Source: Cryoendolithus antarcticus
Taxonomy: Eukaryota > Ascomycota > Dothideomycetes > Cladosporiales > Cladosporiaceae
Length of the DNA stretch: 64,000 nt
Reading direction: 5' to 3'
Assembly (NCBI GenBank): GCA_002077065.1
Contig: NAJO01000014.1
Span: 186,001-250,000, forward strand
Positions 1-10,882 of the stretch are shown here, piece after piece; the first letter of the stretch is position 1, and each line of letters starts with the position of its first letter. The notes below the pieces were generated by a model. The model had not been told where the DNA came from and searched no databases. It saw only the letters and a program-made list of their open reading frames with translations. The position numbers and the translations under genes were made by a program.

Positions 1-910
1 CAGCATCAACGAGAGCAGGCTCTTACCGCAGCTCGACGAGCCAAAAGCTATCAGGAGGAGCGACCTATTGACGATCTACCCCAAGTAAGAGCTCACGCAT
101 CGACGTTTCCTTCTCAAGCTCCTTCGACTTCAGAGCAGTCAATCAGTGAGAGGCCAGCGCCATCGATATCGACAGCTTCCTCGCAATCGCCATCACCAGT
201 CACCTCACCAGCAGCATACTCACCAGCAATCACGATCGACCCACTGGACGTCTACCCGCCGGAGTGGCACTCCTATATCCCACGAATCCTTGTTCGTTCA
301 ATCACATCGACGCGTGTCCTCCCCAACTAACAGTCTGATGCAGGATCACTACAACACTTACATCGCAGTCGACAACCCGGATGTCGACGGTCGATCGGCA
401 CGAGGGCTAAACCGCAGCTTGTTCTCAACTTTCATGCGCACAGATCTAGCGCCACTGCATGCCACAATGCTGGTCGCAGCCTCGCACTACAGTCGTATCC
501 GTGGATCTCGATCACACGCCATCGATCTCCTACAGCTTCGGGGCATGGCTATCAGTGAGATCAATGGCGCACTTGCCGACGATGCCAGAGGCACGAGCGA
601 CCATCTAATCATGGCCGTGGCCATAATGGCGACATACGAAGCGCTGTTTGGAGATCGAACAGTTTGTAATACGCACATGCAAGGTCTTACTCGGATGGTC
701 AGCCTGAGAGGTGGACTGCCAGCACTAGGACTCGATGGTTTTCTGGAACGGACACTGCTCTATGTCGATGCGAATGTGAGCCACATCACAAACACACGAC
801 TCTACTTTGATCCGCGCGCTTTCCCTTCTTCCTCGCCCGAGGTCGTCCATCCGCAACCGGATCCACTGGTGTTCTCGTCTGGTGGACTGGCGCGGCGGAC
901 AGATGGCTGA
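1..910 (+). CDS. Fungal transcription factor (5'-partial, short C-terminus)
   Basis: Exon 1 is open from the window edge to 291. An intron at 292-343 starts GTTCGT, has a CTAAC branch-like site and ends GCAG. Exon 2 runs 344-910 and joins in phase 0. The joined protein has a Ser/Pro-rich linker, then a helical region (motifs LHATMLVAASHYSRIRG, MAVAIMATYEALFGD, THMQGLTRMVSLRGG) typical of the fungal-specific regulatory domain that follows a Zn2Cys6 DNA-binding motif. That motif would lie upstream of the window. The basic ARRAKSYQEERPID stretch at the left edge fits a position just after the cluster. The regulatory domain usually continues well beyond the stop seen here, so the C-terminus is either naturally short or truncated. 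I found no good continuation downstream. Target genes cannot be inferred. Confidence 0.7.
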
Positions 911-1703
911 TGGACCCCTAGGCTGCGGGTACATCGCAGCATCGTCAGTGGCATCGAGATAGGCTCAGAAAGCGGCATAAGACATCCCACGGGACGGAAG
1001 CATGGTAATCGGCGCATCCTCGGCGCAATGGCACTGGTAAAAAGGCGATGTATAGTGTAATAGTAGTGGGCTCTTACATGCAGCACTACACTAATGCAGG
1101 CATTACATGCGAGGGTGATGATCCGTGGTCCATCAACGTCTACCGGATTGTTTCAAGCTTTACCGTCCAAAACGTCTGCGCTGGGACCAGCACTGTTTGG
1201 GCGGCGGTCCACAACACGTTGTCCATGTAAGTGCCGCATCTTCCGGAGTCTGAGCCATCTAGCATGTGGGCCTGGGCATGCTTATGAAGTATAGTCGCAA
1301 TACGTCCACAGAGCACGACGATCACATCTCTAAACCCGACCGGGTATTGCGCAATAGTTGTAGAGCTTTAGCTCTACTACCCGTAGTACATGTCCTGCTA
1401 GAGAGTTTATAGCCGTTATAGCTGAGGGCGCCACAAGAACGATGATCAGTGGCAAAAGTAGGCGTGGCTCGGCCGTACGACCGAGCAATATCATACCGGT
1501 CTCTTGTGAGTGGACTGTCCAACGCCATGTAACAACGCGAAGTCGCAATAACAATCAGCCTGTTCGCCTGGTGGGGTCCCGACCGTTTCACTACGCCCCA
1601 ATGCCGAACCGTGGTACTGTACATACATAAAAGCATATAGGCGAATGCTAGGGGCGATCATTGATCAGCCCTGAAACGTGCCGCATCGTGACACATGAGA
1701 AAG
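911..1703. other. Intergenic, no gene seen; two palindromes
   Basis: No reading frame here resembles a known family and no splice-joined product was found. It contains a 7-bp inverted repeat with a TTTA loop (1360-1377) and a 20-bp near-perfect palindrome (1467-1486, 9 of 10 pairs). It could be a degenerate mobile-element remnant, but I could not identify terminal repeats. Confidence 0.5.
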
Positions 1704-2729
1704 CTACCGGGTTCTATCTGAGTGTATCGGTTTCACGAGTCCGATGTCGCTTTCGCATGGCTCACGATCCGTGATCGACCACCACGTGAAGCTGATTATG
1801 CTGAGCAGGAAGTCTACTCCCAGAGAACTTACTGCGGGATGACTGAATAATTCTCGACCGAGGCCTTGCAGCGTCCAGCCCTCTTGTAGGATCTGCATCG
1901 ACTTGATCAAAGTCATTACGGTCGAAGTCAGTAGGACGATCCTCTGCACACCACTCGAAAGCAACTGCTCCTCGTTGTGCTTCACCTTGTTCTCCTCAAT
2001 CTCAGTAGCTAGGTGGAACGGCACAAGCAGCAATGCTCTGGCAGCCAAGATCAGCGGCATCAGCCAGACCGTGCTAGCCACCAGCTGCGCGTTCGCAAGA
2101 CACGAGCAGTACAGCGCAATAGTCGCCACAGCCCAGATCCTCTTAAACCTCACTTCCTTCTTGCTTTCTCCGGTTGCAAGAGTCAGGGCACAGTAATACA
2201 AGCCCAGCGCGAACGAGATTGGTAGTATCTGTCCCAATGCAAAATACACCCAAAGTTTTGGTACATTACGCCTCCGCCCTTCCAGGGCCATGTAGAAGTT
2301 CACGCTCATCGTGACGAGCAGCGCGCTCTGCGTCCAGAGGAACCTCGCGCTGTTGGCTACGATCGCTTCACCGAAGTCCAGGAAGAGCGTAGAGGTGGTT
2401 GACCACTTGTAGATTTCTGCTGGGTAAGCCGAGATAGTACCAACAGCAGGTCTGTGTCTAGCCCAAAGGGCGAAGGACTGGACGAGGACGTTGATCATGT
2501 TGGCCGAGAGCGCGGTGAAACTCAAGAAGGCGAGGGAGGAAAACGTGAGAAGCTGTCGCTGGCGCTGTGGCGAAAGAGGCGCTTGGGATCGATGCTGTGA
2601 GTAAAGGCCATAGAGGATCGTCGTTGTGAGCGCAAGTGCTGCAACGATGTAGGACCAAAAGATCGCGGCGCCGGGGTAGTTGAGAGTCATCCCGCTATCT
2701 ACCACCACGGTCTGGTCCCGTGAATCCAT
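1704..2729 (-). CDS. Hypothetical multi-pass membrane protein, 341 aa
   Basis: Single-exon ORF opening with ATG at 2729. The protein has about seven strongly hydrophobic segments: near residues 22-42, 62-85, 128-150, 160-182, 200-220, 222-240 and 262-320, the last less clear-cut. Short charged loops separate them, and a basic loop (EGRRRNVPK) follows the fourth segment. There is no cleavable signal peptide, and the first helix begins after about 20 polar residues. The layout resembles the many fungal orphan 7-TM proteins, some of which are receptor-like, but I see no motif fixing it to a named GPCR or transporter class. Ends with a polar tail. No introns are evident. It is separated by 402 bp from the downstream end of the DGAT2 gene on the same strand. 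Confidence 0.7.
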   Translation of the reverse strand: MDSRDQTVVVDSGMTLNYPGAAIFWSYIVAALALTTTILYGLYSQHRSQAPLSPQRQRQLLTFSSLAFLSFTALSANMINVLVQSFALWARHRPAVGTISAYPAEIYKWSTTSTLFLDFGEAIVANSARFLWTQSALLVTMSVNFYMALEGRRRNVPKLWVYFALGQILPISFALGLYYCALTLATGESKKEVRFKRIWAVATIALYCSCLANAQLVASTVWLMPLILAARALLLVPFHLATEIEENKVKHNEEQLLSSGVQRIVLLTSTVMTLIKSMQILQEGWTLQGLGRELFSHPAVSSLGVDFLLSIISFTWWSITDREPCESDIGLVKPIHSDRTR

Positions 2730-3131
2730 ATCCGAGTTGCAAACTCAATCTAGCGCTGCGACGTAATCTTGGATGATCTCATTCACTCGATGTGCCGCGC
2801 GCCTGCCTTCACGTGGTCGGAGCAGGTCCTTGTCGCCGTCGTGCCACGCCGATCTTCGTTATACGCAGGGTAAGGTTCCGGACAGGTGGGTGGGCATGCT
2901 CAGCGACGAGAGTTGATCATCAACAACTGCGTTGTGCAGCAAGAGAGTGATTCCAAAGCGCTGCAGCGAAACGTCATCAGCTCAACCTCGGTGCGGCTCT
3001 TCGCAGCACCTGAAAGTACATTATCTCCATTGTCGTTATATATACAACATGTCGCCGAAGGAGCTTTTCCTCGCCACTGGCATGATTACATACACCGAAA
3101 CCAAGCCCCCTTGGAATGAGAAAAGTAGCAT
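2730..3131. other. Intergenic, no gene seen
   Basis: Spacer between the start of the reverse-strand membrane-protein gene and the 3' end of the DGAT2 gene. It would hold the promoter of the former and the 3' processing region of the latter. A TATATA run lies at about 3037-3043, on neither gene's obvious start. Confidence 0.5.
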
Positions 3132-5219
3132 TTACTCCACGATCTCCAGTTCACCCAGTCGTTGCCTTGCGAAGGTATCCTTCCATTCGTCCCATATCCG
3201 TAGCAGCTCGTCTTGATAGCGTTGATGTATTTGATCAACATACGCCGGATCTGGTGTTTTGGACTGCAATATCTCGATAGGCCGTCCAACAACGACGTTG
3301 ATAGGTCGTCGGTACGGCATCATGCCCACGTCGTAGTTGAAAATGCCTACAGTGTTCTGTCAGTAATTTAGTCCTCCCAGTGTAATTCTTGAACTTGACC
3401 TACCTCGTGCATGAAACAAAGGCACGGTAAAGCCTGCAAATTTCTTCACTAGCAGCTGGAATCGATGCAGATACGGATGCGCTGTTGAGTCGACCTGCTC
3501 GTAGACATCGTTCTCGCCGAACGCGAGACACGGTACCAAATCCGCACCGGCCCTAATAGCGAGCTTCACGAAACCTTTCCGTCTCTTAAGCACAAGGCGC
3601 AGAGTACCAGGCTTGGCATCGAGCGACTCGCGTGCGCCGCCAACGACAATCGTGATGGCGCGACCCATACCCTCGCCATTGGGTCCGCCTTTCGAGAGGA
3701 TGTTTTCACAGCTCTCCCGGCTCACACTTGCAAGACCCATGCGCAACGCATAGTCACGGTAAAGTGGAATCCGGAAGTTTGTATCGAGAGTGAGGAGCGT
3801 GTTCGTGATGCCCGGGAAGAGCTGGTGGAACCCTAGAGCCTCGGTTGCGAAGGCTGCAAATGCACCGTGCGAGATGATACCATGGGGATGGTACCCGAAG
3901 ACGTACTTTCGTGTTGGCTCGAGCTCCACAGTGCGATGAAGCCGAGCCGGAAAGTAGGAGGCGAAGAGAGACCAGATTTTGCTATAGCGCCAGCGATCCG
4001 AGCGGTGGGAGAGGTCACCCGAGGCACCGGCATTGGAAAGAAGGACGTAGATCAGATATGGGAGCAGGATTGGCCAGAGAAGAGGTATCGTGCAAAGCAG
4101 GAGGAATATGGTCAGGCCACCGGCGATTGAAAGCGTGTGCATTAGCACTACCGCTGTCTGTAGGCGCCGCTGTAAAGGGACGTTCAGAGGCGCCATGCGG
4201 ATCTTTGACTGTGACCAGCCAGCGCCCGCGCGACGGCCGGATGTGAGCTCACTATGTTGGCGTTTGTGCTGGACCGGCATCTTTGCTCTAGATGCGATTT
4301 CTTTGTTCTCGGGTCGTACTTCGTATTCATTGCCTACTGCGATGCTTGCCAAGTCATGTCCTGACTTGCTCCTCAGTGGCTCAAGTACGATTCTTGATTC
4401 CTCCGATGCTGTGGCAGCGGCCTTTGCTGCTCCAGACTGCATCTCTGCTTGTTCTGACTTTTCAGACGCGCCGTTCAGAGTCTCACTTGCTTGTGCAGGT
4501 GTCGGCGAACTTGACATTGACTGCTCCCCCAGCTCCCTCATCCCGTTCATCTTTCCTTCACTAGCGTGCGCCTGCTGAGCCTGCTTCGTCGCACTGGCGT
4601 GAAGAGACCTCGACGAGACGCGTTTGTGCGCGTGCTTAACGGGCGATCGAGGCGACTCGTCGATTCCAACTCCACTGTAGCTTTCCTCGTCACCACCGCC
4701 GGTCAAACCCGCGATGCCATTCCTTGCCCGTCCACTGTCGGGCTTTCCGTTACTCCTCGGAGTCACTGGCGGCTCTGGATCCTTAACGGCATCCGCATAT
4801 GTCTCTCGATGAGGAATGATCTCCTCCAATCTACCCGAGACGTGTCTCAACGAAGGACTATGAGACAATGAAGATCGCTCGTCCTCATCGATGATGTCTC
4901 CCAGTGCTCGAGGCTCATGTAGCTCCGAAGAGGGCCGCGACTCGCTCGATATACGCGCATGTTGCTTCCGCGGTGGAGTTTCCTTCACTGCATTGACGGC
5001 AGCTTCGTTCATGCCCTGCTCTCCATCGCCATTCAAGCCTTCCTCAGCTGCGTCAACATATGTCTTGGGAGGCAAGTGCAAGCTCTCCCTCTCCACAGGA
5101 TCCGCAGGCTCGGAATTCAATGCCATCGCCTGCTCCCTAGGGTATATAGGAATAGGTTTGCGATAGCGAGGATTGGTGGGTGTGGTCGGGGTGCGCGGAG
5201 GGCTAATCGGAGCAATCAT
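3132..5219 (-). CDS. DGA1: Diacylglycerol O-acyltransferase, DGAT2 family
   Basis: Catalyses the last step of triacylglycerol synthesis (acyl-CoA + diacylglycerol) at the ER and lipid droplets. Two exons, 3404-5219 and 3132-3346, flank a 57-bp intron (3347-3403, GTAGGT...GTAG); the join reads FHAR-GIFNYDVGMMPYRRP and restores the family C-terminus. The spliced product is 676 aa. Residues 1-340 are a Ser/Glu/Lys-rich, probably disordered extension. A hydrophobic hairpin follows (about 355-393), then the DGAT2 signature HPHG at 444-447 in YVFGYHPHGIISHG. Downstream are the family blocks GGARESL, LVPCLAFGEND and a C-terminal NVVVGRPIE motif. Family members are usually 320-520 aa, so the N-terminal extension is unusually long. 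It diverges from the STK19-like gene across a 621-bp shared promoter. Confidence 0.93.
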
Positions 5220-5840
5220 TTAGACCACTGCATGCTACAACAAAGAGATGCGGGCTAGGATGGCAATGGCATTGTGCACATCGACGTTTAGGGGAGACTA
5301 CTGATCTCTTACAGCGGGCGTCCGCGGGTCAAGTTTTAGAGCTGCTTGATCGCCGAGATGCTGGCACGAGCTGACGTATCTGTGGCTGAAGTGGAAGGCT
5401 GGTGAACAGTAGCACGAAACCCTAAACCAGCCCAACGGAGATGGAGTGGAGGAACACCTAACATGTGACAAAAACTGCGCTACCCGGAGAATTCACAGAC
5501 AACACTCTCACTGACTACGTATCTAAAACTTCACTGTTCTGGAGCTGCATATACTAGCATCTGTCGCTGCGGAAAGTCGCTGAGAGGTCCGCTTCTTGTG
5601 CCACTTGTAAGCAAGTGCAGTCTTCCTCAATCGACAACGATTTCTTGGTGTCGTGACTCGAATGTCGCTTTAGTCATGCAAGCCATATAAGGGCTCGGTG
5701 GCAACTACAGCGACACTTCTATGAACACTAGCGCAATGATCAGACTCCAAACGCACGGCTTGCTATTCGACGAGAGACGTAGTCTGGGACTCGATCATCC
5801 TTGAATAACGATTCTACGGCTGCTGGGTAGACTCACCAAG
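5220..5840. promoter_or_regulatory. Divergent promoter region DGAT2 / STK19-like
   Basis: A 621-bp spacer between two divergent start codons with no coding potential that I can support. It must hold both promoters and 5' UTRs. I did not recognise specific binding sites. Confidence 0.5.
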
Positions 5841-6995
5841 ATGCCCAAAGCAACCGCGAAGAATCCCCTGCTTCGCCGGAAGTCTTCATCGCCGTTCTCC
5901 AGCCTGCAGCGTACCAAGCCAAATATTGGCAAATCCAGCCTTGCTACGGAGGACAGACTGGAGGACTCGGGGCTTATCCCATCACTCGCTCCGAAGGCCG
6001 TCGGTCAAGATGTCATGTCTCTTGTCGAGTACGTCAAGGGTATCGCCTTTGACGATATCCCAGACCGAGCTTCTGGCATGGATAGCGAGCGAACCTCTGA
6101 AGTATTGCGGTTCCGACGAGCGTTGCCATCGATCGTGAGTCTTGCACAGCTGCACGCTCTATCAAGAAGCAGCACCACAACCGAACGCGAGATTGCCAGT
6201 CTCGTCGCCGACGGTAAGTTACGGAAGATCAGTATTCCGGGTCGCGGGCGAGGCGGGACCGCAGTAGGCGATGGAGTAGTCGTAGTTTCGGACTGGGTTG
6301 CTGCTGTCAATGTTGAGTCCTCAATCTCGGATTCTGTGAGGGAGACCTATATCTCCTTGCTTTCTACCCACCGAACGTCACCCACTACTCCGATCACTTC
6401 CTTGAGTGCTGTGGAAGAACGTGGCTTGGTCGTTGCCGGTCTCCTTACCTCCCCCGGCGCGCTCACTTCAAGCCTCAGTGATCTTTTCGCTCCGCCAAGT
6501 CTCGTCCGCTCATCCTCGTCTATCTCAGCGGCCGGCCACACGAATCCCACAGGCTCAATGGCGGCCATCGGAGGAGCGGGAGCAGTTCACGCTTCGGGTG
6601 GAGGCGGCTCACTGCTCGCCACTTCATCTGGGCGACTCACACGTCCTCCGGGCCACGAGATGACTTTCGCTCTCCCCGGCACCGGAGCCTACCTTAAACT
6701 TCTGGTCGCTGCTCGCGCTCACTTTCTCCATCTACTGAAAGCGCTCTCGCCTAAGTACAAAGAGGCGACTCTTGACGTACTGAAGGAACGATGGGAGGGC
6801 AACGTGCCAGGCGATGCCATCAGTCGGCTGAAGAGGGAACGAGGAGAGTGGAGTGGCGTTTTACCTGGCAAGACGAAGAAATGGAGGGAATTCTATGGGC
6901 TGAGGTTCGAGTATGTGCTGGCTGAAGCGGTGGGAAGTGGCATCGTCGAGGTGTTCGAGACGGGTAGTGTGGGACTGGCTGTGAGGGGACGCTGA
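5841..6995 (+). CDS. STK19 (winged-helix) family protein, 384 aa
   Basis: Single-exon ORF with ATG at 5841 directly after a CACCAAG leader. The N-terminus MPKATAKNPLLRRKSSSPFS is basic and Ser-rich. The body matches my recollection of the fungal STK19 domain: a helical block around FRRALPSIVSLAQLHALS, a winged-helix-like segment with LRKISIPGRGRGG followed by GVVVVSDW, and a C-terminal block where MTFALPGTGAYLKLL is followed by KYKEATLDVLKERWEG and KFYGLRFEY-like sequence. The name derives from a mammalian protein once called a kinase. Current literature describes it as a DNA-binding winged-helix protein in transcription-coupled repair, so kinase activity should not be assumed. The fungal role is unknown. 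A low-complexity Gly/Ser insert lies near residues 230-270. Confidence 0.7.
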   Translation: MPKATAKNPLLRRKSSSPFSSLQRTKPNIGKSSLATEDRLEDSGLIPSLAPKAVGQDVMSLVEYVKGIAFDDIPDRASGMDSERTSEVLRFRRALPSIVSLAQLHALSRSSTTTEREIASLVADGKLRKISIPGRGRGGTAVGDGVVVVSDWVAAVNVESSISDSVRETYISLLSTHRTSPTTPITSLSAVEERGLVVAGLLTSPGALTSSLSDLFAPPSLVRSSSSISAAGHTNPTGSMAAIGGAGAVHASGGGGSLLATSSGRLTRPPGHEMTFALPGTGAYLKLLVAARAHFLHLLKALSPKYKEATLDVLKERWEGNVPGDAISRLKRERGEWSGVLPGKTKKWREFYGLRFEYVLAEAVGSGIVEVFETGSVGLAVRGR

Positions 6996-7123
6996 GCAGA
7001 CAAGGTGAATATGGTATACAACAGGCAAAGATGACGTGAAACGACATAGATCTGCATTTTCGTAACTACCTGAGCTTCATTCTTAGCTTCTCCTCGTCAC
7101 CAATGCACAGAGTGTGTGGAGCT

Positions 7124-8218
7124 TCAATTGTCCGGCACGAACAGCTGCACCGGCACGCCATTGATGGTGGCCTCGTTGTAATTGTAGAAAGCCCTCGTGG
7201 ACGCAATGTCCTGCTCAGTGATCATCGGCGCGGCCTCCTTCCTGTAATTCATGACCGATAACGGATCATCATTGCCCCACTGAACGGCTCCGCCTTCAAT
7301 GCGAGCAAACTCGTGGCGCAAGCCAAGCACGTGTCCGAGCTCGTGCAAGAAGAAGCGCCACATCGCGGGCTTGGTGTCGGAGTCGAAAGCACGCTTGTAG
7401 ACGAACAGATTGTTCAGGTCGTTGGCGTTGGGGAAGAAGGCCCGGGCTACAGTGTTGCCTTGGTCGCCGCCGTAGCCGAGGACGAATTCGGCGTCTGCGA
7501 GGCGTCCGACCTGTTTGGGAGCGAGAAGGTCAGCTTGGCGTGTTGGAAGGACGTGCGGTAGATGCTGGAGTCCACTTACCCACTTGAACGTTACGCCCAC
7601 TTCTAGGGAGTTCCAGTACAAGGCCGCACAATTGAGCTGGCGCGCAGCATAGACCGCATCCTCCAGCTTGGGATACCCGCCGGAATACGCTGCGAAATTG
7701 ATCTCGACACCCCTCTTCCAGCGAGGGATCCTGCCCCAAGTCCCAATCCAGAGGTCAAGTGCGTGCGCTTGATCATCAAGGCCTTGCAGATTCTTGGGTA
7801 GAGCTGGTTGGGACTGGCATGCTGGGACTTCGGACAGGTCCACCTTCTCCTTGGAAGCGGCTTGGGCGGCCTTCAATTCTTCCTCGTCGTCCTTGGGACC
7901 GTCTTTGGCAGGGTCGAGGACCGCGATTTGAGCTTCGCCAAGGCGCTTGACGATTTCGGTGATCAGAGCTTCGATACGATCATTCTTGGTGTCCTCTCCT
8001 GAGTTGCGGAAGACTACTTCACGGCCCATGATGTCGACTTCGCTTGGTGAGATGACTGTTCCACACCAGTTGCTGAATGGGAGATCCAATGTGTTGACCC
8101 TTGGAAGTGAGGTAAGAGATTGGTTCGAGTGTCTGACTGAATAAAGTAGAAGAGTTGATGGAAAGAATGGGACGCTTACGTCTACTTTATAGCCTGACAT
8201 AGAGACCCAGCGGGACAT
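7124..8218 (-). CDS. Metzincin-type zinc metallopeptidase
   Basis: Predicted zinc peptidase. The reading frame from ATG at 8218 is interrupted by a likely 69-bp intron, 7511-7579 (GTAAGT...CAG). It has no stop and is a multiple of three, so it can be read through; splicing gives VTFKW-VGRLADAEFVLGYGGD and 341 aa. The extended zinc motif HELGHVLGLRH lies at spliced residues 269-279, followed by EFAR as in astacin-like enzymes. The Met-turn is SVMNY, about 22 residues later. I see no signal peptide from the first Met. An alternative start is the Met of MGREVVFRN (residue 64), and a GTAAGC after codon 13 looks like a donor but gives no in-frame partner, so the true 5' end is uncertain. The substrate is unknown. 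Confidence 0.75.
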   Translation of the reverse strand: MSRWVSMSGYKVDVSVPFFPSTLLLYSVRHSNQSLTSLPRVNTLDLPFSNWCGTVISPSEVDIMGREVVFRNSGEDTKNDRIEALITEIVKRLGEAQIAVLDPAKDGPKDDEEELKAAQAASKEKVDLSEVPACQSQPALPKNLQGLDDQAHALDLWIGTWGRIPRWKRGVEINFAAYSGGYPKLEDAVYAARQLNCAALYWNSLEVGVTFKWVSGLQHLPHVLPTRQADLLAPKQVGRLADAEFVLGYGGDQGNTVARAFFPNANDLNNLFVYKRAFDSDTKPAMWRFFLHELGHVLGLRHEFARIEGGAVQWGNDDPLSVMNYRKEAAPMITEQDIASTRAFYNYNEATINGVPVQLFVPDN

Positions 8219-10882
8219 GTGAGCAGACCGGTGAGCGACGACTTGATGGTCTGAGGCTCATCTCACGACTTGTGCAGAAGCTGAGACCTCCGACCAAGCC
8301 ATCACAAGCTCGACGTGCTCTCGCATTGGCTGACAATCGTCACAGTACTGGGACGCAGCGTCAGCCTCAGAAGTGGGTCCTGGGTACCGGTTACTGGGCA
8401 CTGGACGAAGTGAGTGGGACGAGCAGTGCAGCATGATTAGAGACACCGAGCTCAGCGACCTTGCCGGACGGACTGATGACGCTTCCATACCAGGTAGCTT
8501 ACCCACGGTATGCTACTAGGTAACGTCAGAGTTGCAGAGCAACGAGTCTCTGTCCATACCGCGGGAGAATTGTCGTGACCTCGAGATCTCCGACCAACGG
8601 ACGAGGATGTATGCTGCTAGACTGCGTGCAGTGACGAACAGAGCTCCGCAAGGATAGTCTGGACACCAACATACAGGAAACGTCAGCATGGTCCCTACCC
8701 GAGACCGAGTCCCTACAACCGTTGAGCAAGCGACGAGGCAATCCATCGCTCCACTAGAAGCATGAAGACACCAGAATGTGGCTTGCTGAGGACTCGAACC
8801 ACGCCCTGTGCCGGTGAGGTCTGGTTCCTGGGCACTCTTGGCAATAATCAGCTACGACAAACTTCAACAATGAGCGTTGCAAGGACTGGCGATCTTATAG
8901 ACGAACAAGGTGTCTTGTTGAAGAGGTAGTCGATGTGATGTTCACATCTCCAATGCGTCCAGCATGGTGTCCGCCCAGCAAGGCAGATGATCTGAGTATC
9001 ACCATGCCCCATGATGTTGTAATCACCTAGAGAGCGTGCCAGTCCGGTGTTGTGAGACAATCACTTGGTATCTGGCCCAAGGGGTGGGTGGCCATACGTC
9101 TAATCATTCGTCGCCGTTGTAGGGTGATCTTCTTGGCTTCAGCTGATGGGATGCGGTCCAGGCAGAGGCGTAACTTGCAAGACGCAGCTGTAGCTGCACT
9201 GTCCTCTGCCCGTACCTTCGAGCCGGGTGGCCAGGTGAGGTTTGCGTCGATCATGGGTCCCGTAAGCCATGTAGCCGTACCGTCCGAGCTGCTCGAGACT
9301 GATTGCCTCCACATCGCAACGGGGTTTATGGCAGTCCATAGCCATGTCGTCGTGCGTACATGTAGATGGCGTCCGCGCGCTGCTCCGATTAGCAGATGTC
9401 GAAGCTGGTCACTGTAGTCAGCTCATCCTCGCATATCAGCCTTGGACTGCCCCGCTACGACATCGACCAACACGTGCAAGGTGTTCTCCACCCAGCTATT
9501 ATTGAGCTGCTCGGACAGAAACATTGACTACGAGGTCAACGTACTGCATTTCTAGACAGCCCGAGCCGTTGCCAAACTGCTCCAAGGTATGCAGTGGTGG
9601 CGATTACATGATCACTGATCGTCGGCTTTGTTGGTATTTCGTCTTAATCTGCATGCTTCCTCTCTGCGTTATCAATACGACTACAGTACCCTAACCCAGC
9701 ATGCGCCACCAGCGAGATTCGAGTGAGACTCTGCGATGTTATTGCAACAATGGCCTGGGGTTTGTGGGGATAGCGGCGCAGCGCGAGGCGGCGATGAACG
9801 TTTCTCATCTATTCGCGACACACGGCGTCTTTCTCGCCATATTGCTGTACGTACTGCTTGGCTGCCGCATTGTACGCTCTCTCCGCGGGTATCGTGTCCA
9901 GCGTTCTTCCTGAGACGGAAAGTCGCAAACACGACGATCCAAGTGCAGGACGTTATGGAGGCTCTCCTCGTACTCACGCATATCTCAGAACGACTTCCTG
10001 TAATCTGCCGAGCGATTCAAGGACGTGATTGAGCAGCTCATCCTTGCTGCAGATCCAACATGGCTGCATGGGCGTCTCGTGCCGCGTGCCTGCCCGCGCA
10101 CCCACGTCTTCTGTTTTGACGTGCGCTCGAGGTATATGTGCAGACACAGAGCAGACATCGAGATCGCCCAAACATGGAGTTCACACCGAGGTCGTGGATC
10201 GACCTGGAGACATGCTTTTATCATCTCCACCTCTGCCCTGTGCTAGTGGTCTGTTAGCGGTCTATTCACAGCGCGATACCGATACGCTACGAAACTATCC
10301 CCTGCATCGGTTCTCTGATCCACTCGCTAAAAGCGCTAAAAGGGACGGCACGAGAAACGAATGCCACTATCCGTGCGAATCACATGCTTCATCTCGCCGA
10401 ATTCATCAACACACCCGCCATGAATCGCACCTGCTACAATGAACGCCATCTAGAGTTGGATCTAGCAGATGCACACACCTATTGGCTTGCCAGAGAGTTC
10501 GCAATTGTGGTCGTTGGACCACCACCGCCTATCAGATCCCCACTTTGTACATCTTTCGCATCCTTGCTAATCGAGTGGTCCCGACCCCTGCATTGAACCC
10601 CGTGCCTTGTGCCGACAGCGCCCTGGACTGGGATTGCCTGCATTGGCGTCCGCCGAGCACAGTGATAGCATTCCACCTCCTCCTCCCCCAACATCGCCTG
10701 GAGAAGCAGGTCTCCAAGGAAAATCGTGCAGGGTTGAGATAATCTACTGTACATTGGAGTCGCGCTGGACGACTGCATGTCCTGAAGAGACATCAACACG
10801 GATACGTCCTTCTACCAGGCGTAGGGGTGCTTGACTCGGGGAGTCGCACGAAGACAGCGGCATTGTGTAACCAGACGGTGCC
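8219..10882. other. 2.7-kb stretch without a supported gene
   Basis: Many small overlapping ORFs occur on both strands, but none has recognisable motifs, a family-like composition or splice continuity. A GGTTCGAGTCC-like string on the reverse strand near 8789-8799 recalls a tRNA T-arm, but the stem does not pair and no cloverleaf forms. The last part must contain the promoter of the kinesin gene. Confidence 0.5.

Noticed and set aside
8099..8178. 80-bp intron near the start of the metallopeptidase gene (GTAAGC donor, CCAAG acceptor)
   Set aside because: Removing it shifts the frame and gives a quick stop; not a multiple of three.
8765..8850. tRNA-like GGTTCGAGTCC on the reverse strand
   Set aside because: The five-base T stem has two mismatches and no acceptor or D arm can be paired around it.
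9027..10442. Several 70-140-codon ORFs in the gene-poor stretch
   Set aside because: Random-looking composition, no signal peptides or domains, and mutual overlap on both strands.
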